NCBI GenBank assembly: GCA_020536535.1
Contig: JAHLWZ010000119.1
Coordinates: 1-25,450 of the forward strand
DNA: 25,450 nt
Origin: Pelomyxa schiedti
Lineage: Eukaryota; Evosea; Pelobiontida; Pelomyxidae
Direction: 5' to 3'
The translations under genes were made by a program, and so were the position numbers. Below are positions 17,757 through 25,450 of this stretch, piece by piece (position 1 is the stretch's first letter; each line of letters begins with the position of its first letter). The notes beneath the pieces were generated by a model. That model had not been told where the DNA came from. It did no database searches and saw nothing but the letters and a program-made list of their open reading frames with translations.

Positions 17757-19975
17757 ATGACGACTACGACGACGGCCACACCGTCACCTCCAACAAGCAT
17801 GCCGGCAGTAGTGGAGCCGTCAGCGTACACGAAGCTGAAAAGGTTCATGGAAGGGGTGGCACGTAGCTGCATCGACAGGGAAGAGGCGACAATTGTTGGA
17901 TTGGTTGCACTCTTGATGGGCGAGCACTGCTTGTTTCTTGGCCCGTCGGGCACGGCCAAGAGCATGCTGGCACACACAATGCTGCGGTACGGGTGCAATA
18001 TGAGCCCGAATAGATATTTTGAACTCGCACTGCATGCTGGAACCTCCATGAATGATATTGTCGGACCTGTTGATCTTGTGGTACTGAACGGAGACAAGAA
18101 AGCTATACGCGACAGAAGGAATCACATTTACGTAGATGAGTGTGTAACGGCTTTCTTGGATGAGATATTCAAGGCACCTCCATCGACCCTCACAGTTCTA
18201 CTTTCACTCCTGAACAAGGACGACTTCAATGACGGGGAGAAAATGGTTAAATCGCACTTACACACCGTTTTCTCCGCCAGCAAGGAGATTCCGCTGGAGT
18301 CGAACCAAGGAGCCCTCCTTGATAGATTTTTCCTGCGAGTATTTGTTGATGGGATATCCGAGAAGCGTATTCTGTACAGCTTTCACCAGAGTCCGCCAGC
18401 GGAATTCCCGGAACCTAGGATGGACTTCCCCTTTGTGAGAGACTTTGCCGATGCAGCCAAGGAAGCTATCCCCGACCCGTTCCCGGAGCAGATGCAAGAC
18501 CTTCTGAGCGACTTTGATGAGTTTGTTGTTGGACTTGAGCCAGAGAAGCACCAAGTGGATGACATGGCAGAAACCCACGGTGGTTCTTTGCTCACTGACC
18601 GCAGCCGCGTGAAGCTCGGCTGCATGGCACAAGTCATTGCACATGCACACAATCGCCAAAAAGTGCACCCCTACGACCTGTACATGTTTGTCTACGCTGT
18701 TTGGAAGACAAAGGAGCAATTCACGAAAGTCTCCAACTGGATGATCAACCGCCTTCGCCAAATCCCACTAGATTTCGCAGTCCTGCAGGACCACCTCTTC
18801 ATCCCGCAAAGAGTGAAGGATCGCCTGCTGGAGGCACCCAACAGTCCGCAGTCAACTGCTGACGTGGTCAGCACTCTTTTCCTTTCTAGAAGATGATACT
18901 AATGAAAACCAAACAGAGGAATCCACATACAGTGGAACTCATTGAGATTGAGAATTTCAGGGCTGCAGAACTACTTGGAACAGGCTCAAGTTCAGCAGTT
19001 TTCAGGGTGCAAAACCGCAATTTCCACGATGGAGACATGGTGATCAAGGTTCTGTTCAACTGGGAGAACGCACAACAAGTTCAACAGGCAATACCAGAGT
19101 GTGGAATGCTCTCCTTACTTCCACCCCACGAAAATGTGATCAACCCTCTTGGCTCCTTTGTGATCCCTTAGTATGTCTCCCTTCCCACTGAAGCACTCAA
19201 CAAACACTTGCAGCCTACCGGCCGAGTTTGCAGAGAAAATACCACTTGACCAGCCATTCTTCAAAGAACTGTGCAACAACAAGTCACTTGCCATCCTCAT
19301 GCCCCATTGTGGTTTCACTTTACCATCATTTTTCTCTTCCTTGCTCATGAGGTGCTCCAAAGCATTGCTGATCGACAATTTCCAGAGTCTGTTCGTTCAA
19401 GGGCTCCAAGCAATCCACCACATTGAGTCACATTTTGTTGTTCACAGGTTGTACTGCTTCCCCTTCCACACTCAAACCAACTCAAAAAACACAGGGACAT
19501 CAAAGGGGACAACGTTCTTGTTGACCCAGAGAGTGGCAAGCTGACCCTGGTTGATTTTGGTGAGGCTCAGCACTGCCCAAACCTTCAAATGGTTTTAAGT
19601 GCAACAACACAAGCATGGGGAAATGCAGGCACAATTCCCCCCGAGCTGAGCGCACTCCTCAAGAGTGTCACAAGGGGAACCGGCAGCAGTGGGGCAGTGT
19701 TCTCATACTCAAAGTGTGACTCTTTTGCCCTTGCCCTCACTTTCTACAATGTTCTTCTGCCACCTGAGCACAAGTTCATTGGGAGTGTGTTGAACCATGA
19801 CATGAGTGTGTTCAGCACCCACTCACTCCTCAGTGAGTTCCCTTTCTCTGTCTTTTCCTCTCCCATGGTGGAACCTCCATCAGAGTTAATCCAGCATGTG
19901 ATGATTGGGATGATGAATCCTGATAAGGGTGCCAGGCTCCCTGCTGCTGATGCCATCGAATTACTCACATCCTGA
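17757..19975 (+). CDS. RavA/MoxR-type AAA+ ATPase fused to a protein kinase, ~700 aa, four exons
   Basis: Exons 17757-18863, 18890-19170, 19214-19447, 19495-19975. Introns are 26 nt (GTGGTC...TTTCTAG), 43 nt (GTATGT...TTGCAG) and 47 nt (GTTGTA...CACAG), all in phase. ATPase half: Walker A GPSGTAKS (~62-69), Walker B AFLDEIFKA (~132-140), FSASKEIP at sensor 1 with Lys where RavA proteins usually have Asn, and arginine-finger motif ALLDRFFLRV. This matches RavA/MoxR chaperone-like ATPases. Kinase half: glycine loop LGTGSSSAVF, VIKVL lysine, alphaC Glu in PECGML, catalytic HRDIKGDN (created by the third intron removal), DFGEAQ, and a C-lobe with CDSFALALTFYN. All catalytic residues are present. 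Without the 26-nt intron the ATPase stops at 18896 and the kinase starts at ATG 18893, overlapping. A plausible regulated remodelling enzyme; target unknown. The start could lie upstream. Confidence 0.65.
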
Positions 19976-20060
19976 AACAACAATCCCTTCAAGGAACAAT
20001 GTCGTTTCGGTGAAAAGCCGTTGTTGTTTTTATTGATTATTTGTCCAACTACCAAGAGAG

Positions 20061-22251
20061 ATGAGCGGGAGAACAACCTCCAATACTACTACATCCACTG
20101 CTTCTTCGAGTGGTGGTGGTGCGGCGCAGACGTGCGATATGGAGGGAACGCATGGTGTTGTTGTTAGGAGTGCAGGTCCCGTGGCGCCAACGTCGACGTC
20201 GACGGCAACGTCGTCGCCCGCGTCGGCGGTTTTTATAGCCGCGTGCCGGGGTGAGGTTGCCGTTCCTTCTTTTTGTTTTTTCTTTTCGCTTTTCGCTTTC
20301 AGTTGATGGTTTCACGAACACCTCTTGTAGCGGTATCCTGGGGATGCACAGGTGGGCACTGAGTTCTTACCGCATAAGGCGTTGCCAATCACATGGTTCT
20401 CGTATGGGCTGGATTGGCTTGGTTGGACAGCAAGCTGGATATGGAAGAACCCAATATTCCAGGCTGACGATATCCGAAGGGTGCGCGCTTTTTTGCAATC
20501 TCATTCATTTCATATGACCTCACAATACAATAAAGATTGTCAGAGAGATGTGTGCATGCCATTCACCAATGCTTGGAGATATGTCTCCGGCTTTGCGAGC
20601 TTGGGACACGTGGTTGAGCAACTTTGATCTCTCACACGTTCCTTATGTATATGCTCTTCATACTTTGCAGAGGTAACTTGTCCCACAGAATGCTCACTTC
20701 ATGGTAAACGGGACAATGCACGGACTGGCTGAAGCAGGACTGAAGATTTGCCGATACACCGCGGACCATCCTGAGCTATCTCAGAAACCTCTAAATCCCA
20801 TCATGTTCATTTCTGGTCTTCCACGGGCTGGAACAACCATCCTTCACAAGTATATATTTCTTTTCAGTACTAGTTCCATCAGTTATACTCTTACCGTGAT
20901 TCAGTTTGGTAGCCTCAGATCCCCGCAATCGCGGCATTCATTTGTTTGAGATGCACCATTTGGTCAGCCCAACACCTCCCGCCAAGTCAAAGGAGGCTCT
21001 GTTAAATGATCCTAGAATAGAGGAGGTTGTCTTCATTATCAAATCCTCTCTCCAACCATAAATTCAGTGCAAGAAACACTTCTTTGGACTTCATCGATTC
21101 ATTAAGGACTACTGGTACAGAGTCACATTTTATTTTTTCTTTCCTCACCAAAGCGTTTTGTTTGTGTCAGGCCAGCTGTGGCAGAGTCTCACTTCACAGG
21201 ACCTGAATCAATTGGTGTGTTTTAGTTTCTTGTGTGCTCCTTAACTTTTTTTTTTAAGATGAAGAAAACTATATTATGTTGTTCTCCTCCAGTTTATCCG
21301 TTTTTTCACTTAATATTCACCAAAAGGAGTTGGATGGGTCTTTTCTTCATTCATGGCATTTTTGCTGGTGACGCCTACATGGATTATTACCTGGAACCTG
21401 ACAAGAACTTCTTGTACAGGGTGTTGAGGACTTTCCTACAAATACTCAATTCAGTATGTCTGGTTATTCAAGAAGTCAATTTTTGTTCTTAACCTTTGTT
21501 ATTTTAAGGGTTTTGCGCCGGAAAATTTGTGGATATATAAGTGCCCTGCACACAACCTCTGGCTGGATGCCTTGTTGCAGGAAATTCCCGATGCACGTGT
21601 TCTCTTCATCCATCGCAACCCTGCAGAAACTATTCCCTCTTGGGCAGCTTTGCAAGAAGTATCCCTTTCAACACATATGAAGTTCATTTTTTTTATTTAT
21701 TCATTACAATACTGAGTAGGTTATGATGAGCCACTTTTATCATGATGGGAAATGGAACCGTCGAGATATTGCCAAGAGTTCATTGAGAATGTGGCGGACT
21801 GCAGCCTACAGAGGCATGGAGTGGCAGCAACGGACCGACCCAAAGCATTGGTACAACATCTTTTACAAAGGTGCGAAATCCACCTTGTTCTTTCTTCCAA
21901 AGAGACTGAGAAGCATGAAGATTTCCTTGCTGATCCAACTGGATGCCTTGAGAAAGCCTATGAACACTTTGGAATTCCATATACGTGTGTGATGTTGATA
22001 TTTCTGTTTTTATTGCCCCTCAACACCTCCTGAAGGGAAGAGGCAAGAACAGCAATGAAAGCGTGGCTCGCAGCTAACCCACAAGGCAAGCATGGCAGGA
22101 GGCACTACACTCCTGAAATGTACGGAATGACAACAGCAAGTATGTATCCGCAATTCCGGTTTTCACCAATGCAATAAAAACGCAAACTCCAGGTCTTGAA
22201 GAAGCATTTGGAGAGTATTTGAACCGCCATTGTTACCCCGGAAGTCACTAA
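20061..22251 (+). CDS. PAPS-dependent sulfotransferase, ~511 aa, fourteen exons
   Basis: Exons 20061-20255, 20331-20480, 20536-20646, 20689-20849, 20905-21025, 21068-21114, 21171-21214, 21259-21277, 21327-21453, 21509-21658, 21720-21759, 21777-21984, 22036-22139, 22193-22251. Introns are 17-75 nt, all GT-AG, with phases closing throughout. The 5'-phosphosulfate loop reads FISGLPRAGTTILH (~192-205) and the 3'-phosphate site ARVLFIHRNPAETIPS (R361, S369). Between them lie LVASDPRNRGIHLFEM, IDEENYIMSWMG and NLWIYKCPAHNLWLDALL. After them come a ADPTGCLEKAYEHFGIPYT segment and a C-terminal YGMTTASLEEAFGEYL. This fits the bacterial-type sulfotransferase family that transfers sulfate from PAPS to sugars or small molecules. 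The N-terminal 65 residues are Ser/Thr-rich low complexity. The exon-1 donor is uncertain. The 17-nt intron (21760-21776) could instead be a frameshift. Confidence 0.75.
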
Positions 22252-22586
22252 CAAGGGTAAAAATGAATGCAAGCACATACAATTTGCTATTTTTCTGTAT
22301 TTCCTTTTGATACCACAACACCATTTGATTTTTCCCCAAATTATAATAAATAATAATATGTTATTATTCCTTCCAAAAAGCGATGATTACAACAAAATGT
22401 GAGTGCTTCGGCCCTAGGCTGCCAATAGTAAACTAAAAAACTAAAAATTTGATTCCAGTCTTCCTTCTTGCATTTTTTTTCAGTGGTATCAGATTGCAAT
22501 ACTCAATATTTGTTTGTGATTACATTGTGGCAGAGAAAATTAAATACACTGGAGGGGAGCCAAAAAGGAGTCATAATCCAGAGTCG
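22252..22586. other. AT-rich convergent intergenic region
   Basis: Lies between the 3' ends of the sulfotransferase gene (+) and propeller-like copy 2 (-). It holds an AT-rich imperfect palindrome around TATAATAAATAATAATATG near 22342. No gene seen; shared poly(A)/terminator signals are expected here. Confidence 0.4.
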
Positions 22587-23819
22587 TTACAAGACCGAAT
22601 CCTGGGGGTGTATCAACGCAGGCATTGCCAGAGAAAATGCAGCAACAAGACATCCCGCAAAGGGCTCAATCACCGTCACAGAGTGCTTAACAACCACAAA
22701 CAAGAAGCCACTGCCAGCCACAACTTGATCGAAGTTATCGTCCGGGTTGATTGCCCTCAGTGGTTGGTCAATGTTGTTGCAGTCCCACAGTTCGTATGAC
22801 CTGTATTTTTCGTGCCAAATGCAGAACACTGAGGATGAGACTTGTGTGAGGTTATTGGGCTCTGAGTAGCTGTGTTCCTCTTTCTCAGTGATCTGTCTGA
22901 TTCCCCCTGTTCTGGGGTCAATTGCAAACACCTCACAAAGAAATGTCTGTGCAATAAAAACCATATCAAAGGTCTTCCTTCTCATGACAAGAACAACCCC
23001 AAATGTCAGTCTGTGTCCCGACAGGGGGAGCATTCCAGTTGACGCAAGAACGGCAAGTTTCTTTGACTGGACAGTCTTCCGAACATCAAACAGAGTCAGA
23101 ACAATGTGGCTGTGATTGCGCGCTGCCACAACAGCCTCATCAGGCACAGTCTTGCTCAGGAAGACACCAGCCAGACTGTGCAGTATGTCACTCCCCGGAA
23201 TGCGGAACTCCAGAGGCTCTACCGGCTTCTCCTGTGGGCATTGTGGTAGTTCCCAGATCATCACGGTTTCGTGGTCACTTCCTGGTGCTGGGCTTCTGGC
23301 GTTGAGGAGCCACATGGAATTTGCGGCCGCGAAAAAAGGGCTGCGTTCGGATTCAGCAAAGGTGCAAACAAAAGGCTGCGCCTGGTTTCCGAGGTCTCTG
23401 CATTCGTTGCGGCTGCTGATTTGAAGGTCCAACGACCTCAGGGCATACCCATTCCCATCTGGGACCAGGACCTGTTCCGGGGCCACGCACTTGACGCGAT
23501 GCAGCAAGTCGATGCCTTGTAGGTAAGTGACACCAAGCAGACGCCTGGACAACCCAATGTGCACAGTGCTCGGCGTGCTGTCATCGGTGAAATCCGCCGA
23601 CTCAAGATACAGAACGAAGGCGGACGCGCCGGCCAGGACAATTTCGCTCCAGAAGTGTGACATGAGCGGCGCGCTGGCGGACATGATTCGGGCCGGGCTG
23701 TGGGCCCCGCACCGCGGGTGCGACGACATCAACAGGGCCGCGACCTGCCAACTGGCTAATTGAAGGTGAGCCACCTCGCGTATGCGCGGCGTTTGCCGTT
23801 GCGGCTGTGTTGTCGACAT
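22587..23819 (-). CDS. Propeller-like lineage-specific family protein, copy 2, 410 aa
   Basis: Uninterrupted frame from ATG (complement 23817-23819) to the TAA ending at 22587. It is a paralog of 10784-12253: ALLMSSHPRCGAHSPARI and HFWSEIVLAG match the first copy's N-terminal block, HIVLTLFDVRKTVQSKKLAV its middle block, and SYELWDCNNIDQPLRAIN / DNFDQVVAGSGFLFVV its C-terminal block. Here the middle is continuous (FVCTFAESERSPFFAAANSM, ETVMIWELPQCPQ) and lacks the Gly-rich insert, so this copy shows the family's core better. Strand-like periodicity suggests a propeller. Function unknown. Only the first ~100 bases are GC rich, and in that block nucleotides are also conserved with copy 1 (CGCGGTGCGGGGC and AGCCCGGCCC). 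Confidence 0.62.
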   Translation of the reverse strand: MSTTQPQRQTPRIREVAHLQLASWQVAALLMSSHPRCGAHSPARIMSASAPLMSHFWSEIVLAGASAFVLYLESADFTDDSTPSTVHIGLSRRLLGVTYLQGIDLLHRVKCVAPEQVLVPDGNGYALRSLDLQISSRNECRDLGNQAQPFVCTFAESERSPFFAAANSMWLLNARSPAPGSDHETVMIWELPQCPQEKPVEPLEFRIPGSDILHSLAGVFLSKTVPDEAVVAARNHSHIVLTLFDVRKTVQSKKLAVLASTGMLPLSGHRLTFGVVLVMRRKTFDMVFIAQTFLCEVFAIDPRTGGIRQITEKEEHSYSEPNNLTQVSSSVFCIWHEKYRSYELWDCNNIDQPLRAINPDDNFDQVVAGSGFLFVVVKHSVTVIEPFAGCLVAAFSLAMPALIHPQDSVL

Positions 23820-23856
23820 TGGTCGGGGTTGTTGTTGTTGCGAGTGTAACGGTTCG

Positions 23857-23943
23857 TCAAGCAGTGATTAGAACTGTACTGCACAGTTCGACTGTTGTAT
23901 GTAGTTCTAAGTGTGGTTCTAATCACTGATGGATTTCTGGGAA
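23857..23943. mobile_element. Inverted-repeat remnant sharing sequence with 8886-8917
   Basis: TCAAGCAGTGATTAGAAC at 23857-23874 is the exact reverse complement of GTTCTAATCACTGCTTGA at 8886-8903. GTTCTAATCACTG recurs in direct orientation at 23916-23928, followed by GATGGATTTCTGGGAA. The two 13-base arms here (23862-23874 and 23916-23928) form an inverted pair 41 bases apart. This resembles the terminus of a small transposon or an LTR-edge palindrome immediately upstream of the gag fragment. Confidence 0.5.
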
Positions 23944-23949
23944 TCCGTT

Positions 23950-23968
23950 GGTACCCTGCGGGAGATCC
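23950..23968 (+). other. Possible tRNA primer-binding site of an LTR element
   Basis: TGGTACCCTGCGGGAGATC begins with TGG and would pair with a tRNA 3' end of the form ...GCAGGGTACCA. It lies about 280 bases before the broken gag, as expected for a retrotransposon leader. No LTR pair was found inside the window, so this is suggestive only. Confidence 0.3.
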
Positions 23969-24227
23969 AGGCGACACCTAGAACTGATTCCCGTGTCTTA
24001 TCAAGAGGGCACACTATTGTGGTTGTACTAATCAAAGTAAGAAACACTAAACTCTTGTGTTGTATTCAGGCTTCTTACTCCTTACTAACAACAACTATCA
24101 ACACCTCACAGTGGTGGTCACTATCCAAACCCAATCTACCTCCACACAACCTGAGGCAATACTTTCTGGGGGTCTCTGCAGAAATTAGAACAGGCACTCG
24201 TACCACAACAACTACAAGGACAGGAGC

Positions 24228-24722
24228 ATGAGCAGCAGCGCAGCAGGCACTGACAGTGATCAAATTGATACCAACACTGTCCTCCTTGGGGCTCTATTGG
24301 AAGTTATCATCAAACAAGGGAATCTACTCGAATTGCTTCTGTTGTGATTAGATCAGACATCTGAGAATGAGCCGAGACCCAGCCCTGTGGTGATACCAGC
24401 AATCATGCCAGGTGCTAGCGTTCCTCCAGCGACGTATCTGATGCTACCACAGACCATTGGGAAGCTCTCCAAGTTCTCAGGAGCTGGAGCAGAAGACGCC
24501 AGGATGTGGTGGCAAGAACTGCTGGCACATAAGGAAATCAATGGCTGGGATGAAGCACTTACCATCAAGCACGCCATTGCAAGTATCTCAGGCACAGCCA
24601 GGGTTTGGCTCACAGTGGATGTACTCTCTATTACAGAATTGGCAGCATTCAAGAAGGCTTTTTGGGAATACTTTGTTGGAGAGAACCCCATGCTGGACAT
24701 TATCAGGACCATGGACTTGTAA
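24228..24722 (+). pseudogene. Broken Ty3/gypsy-type retrotransposon gag
   Basis: The frame from ATG 24228 carries an in-frame TGA at 24345-24347 and then stays open to the TAA at 24720-24722. The second part has the classical gag capsid-like pattern: KLSKFSGAGAEDARMWWQEL, HKEINGWDEALTIKHAIASI, SGTARVWLTV, and a terminal FKKAFWEYFVGENP block, equivalent to the W/L-rich motif of Ty3/gypsy gag proteins. No zinc knuckle, protease or reverse transcriptase follows, because the sequence runs into AT-rich DNA and then a host-gene fragment. It is therefore a 5'-derived remnant. The TGA could alternatively be inside an intron ending GTGATTAG. A sequence resembling a primer-binding site precedes it. Confidence 0.6.
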
Positions 24723-24930
24723 TAACAACTTATATAAAATCTTCCTCAGCCCACTTCTCACACTCCACCTTGAAAATGTTGTGGATTTTTGTATTTTCAT
24801 TGATGAAAATAAGAAAAGAACTTTAGAGGATCAGCATACAGAATCCATGAAAAATTCCATTGATGAAGAACCACCCCAGCAATGGCTTTGTTCTGAGCCC
24901 CCAAGTTCCATGCCAATAATCCGTATTATT

Positions 24931-25166
24931 TAACAGCAGCAGAGAAACGGCGGATCGTGGGGCTGTCCCGGATCGTGTGGGAGCGCGTTGTGGTGGTGCC
25001 CTGGGTGCTGCCCCCAGTCGCGGTCAACGACTGCTACGGCCCCTCTGCGGTCTCGTGCGTGCTCGCCACGGCGGAGGCCATGTTCCCCCTCGTGGCGCCG
25101 GCATCCTGCCACAAGTCAATTTGGGATTGTTCTCTCAGTGTGGCGTTGGTAGAATCGTTCAACTGA
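24931..25166 (+). pseudogene. Truncated paralog of the WL-repeat gene N-terminus
   Basis: Reading LTAAEKRRIVGLSRIVWERV then VAVNDCYGPSA and ATAEAMFPLVAPAS, it parallels the 14821 gene's TTDEARATIRHILETSRVVW and AAGAMFPLVALACS. The nucleotide string GGCCATGTTCCCCCTCGTGGC is shared exactly (at 14991 and 25077). Similarity ends near 25105 (CATCCTGCCACAAG) and the frame stops at 25164-25166 without any WL repeats. It is strongly GC rich against AT-rich flanks, like the 5' end of the intact gene. Its position next to a gag remnant suggests a rearranged, non-functional copy. Confidence 0.55.
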
Positions 25167-25450
25167 ATCGCCTGGGCCATTTGGCTGAAAGGCTGAGCCC
25201 GAATCCACATCGGAAAATAAGCCACGACCCCTGAACAAAAACCACCGAGACCGTTTTTTTGTTGGAACCAATTTTCGAGGTGATGACGAGTGGCCGCTTG
25301 TGGGTGGTGGAGGTGTCGCGAGTTGTGTGGTGTGTGATTCTGTAGAATACACAAGCAAACTCTCTGCGAGCACGAGCACGAACACCGAGACTGAGAGACT
25401 GACCTGCTGAGTCAGCACTCGGACCTGACATCTTAGGAAATCAAGTTCGC
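25167..25450. other. Right-edge DNA with no supported gene
   Basis: A minus-strand 90-codon frame (25159-25431) begins MSGPSADSAGQSLSLGV and could be the 5' exon of a gene, but it overlaps the truncated paralog and has no recognisable motif. The plus strand has a T-run and GAGCACGAGCACGAACACC-like short repeats near 25367. Confidence 0.2.

Noticed and set aside
17279-17866. 195-codon plus-strand ORF overlapping the ATPase 5' region
   Set aside because: It is open because of ACC/ACG/AGC-rich composition and overlaps the clearly conserved ATPase frame. Its product is Ser/Asn/Asp low complexity with no motif.
18893-18896. ATGA stop/start overlap read as bacterial-style translational coupling
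   Set aside because: All surrounding genes are spliced eukaryotic ones. A 26-nt intron explains the arrangement and yields an in-phase fusion.
22449-22799. 116-codon plus-strand ORF
   Set aside because: Antisense to the 3' end of propeller-like copy 2, with no paralog support in this orientation.

Overview
The window is nuclear DNA from an intron-rich eukaryote. Nearly every recognisable protein can only be read by joining short exons across GT-AG introns, mostly 40-60 nt with several apparently 17-28 nt. The protein families (RING/B-box/SPRY proteins, ankyrin-like WL repeats, a RavA-type AAA+ ATPase, a bacterial/phage-type protein, an endolysin-like amidase) and the look of the lineage-specific paralogs suggest an amoebozoan, and I lean towards an archamoeba such as Pelomyxa. 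That assignment is from memory of the family style and was not checked.

Layout. 1-637 (-): 5' part of an unknown gene running off the left edge. 640-3340: mostly non-coding, repeat-rich DNA with a ~10-bp degenerate purine-rich repeat (1025-1500) and a pyrimidine-rich CCTCCTTCTAYC repeat (2180-2385). 3341-4240 (-): a 5-exon DUF3605-like gene. 4851-8217 (-): an 18-exon, 879-aa TRIM-like E3 ligase with two B-boxes and a C-terminal SPRY-like domain. 8944-9513 (+): a 3-exon NlpC/P60-like amidase, divergent from the TRIM gene. 9622-10224 (+): an intronless GC-rich gene of the bacterial/phage MGQYYK family. 10374-10737: MITE-like hairpin elements. 10784-12253 (+): a 490-aa propeller-like paralog-family protein, with a second copy at 22587-23819 (-). 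12662-13705: two small divergent multi-exon genes. 13902-14555: a poorly resolved region with a kinase N-lobe-like reading. 14821-17053 (+): a two-exon, 724-aa WL-repeat (ankyrin-like) gene with a very GC-rich 5' end. 17757-19975 (+): a MoxR/RavA-type AAA+ ATPase whose reading frame joins through a 26-nt intron to an apparently complete protein kinase. 20061-22251 (+): a 14-exon PAPS-dependent sulfotransferase. 23857-25170: transposon-like repeats, a broken Ty3/gypsy-type gag, and a truncated paralog of the WL-repeat gene's N-terminus.

No operon logic is expected. The strongest points for follow-up are the ATPase-kinase fusion, the very short introns, the two prokaryote-like genes lying side by side (amidase and MGQYYK), and the duplicated B-box/coiled-coil TRIM protein. 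Exon joins were made by hand from reading frame, splice dinucleotides and protein sense; transcript data would be needed to fix them.
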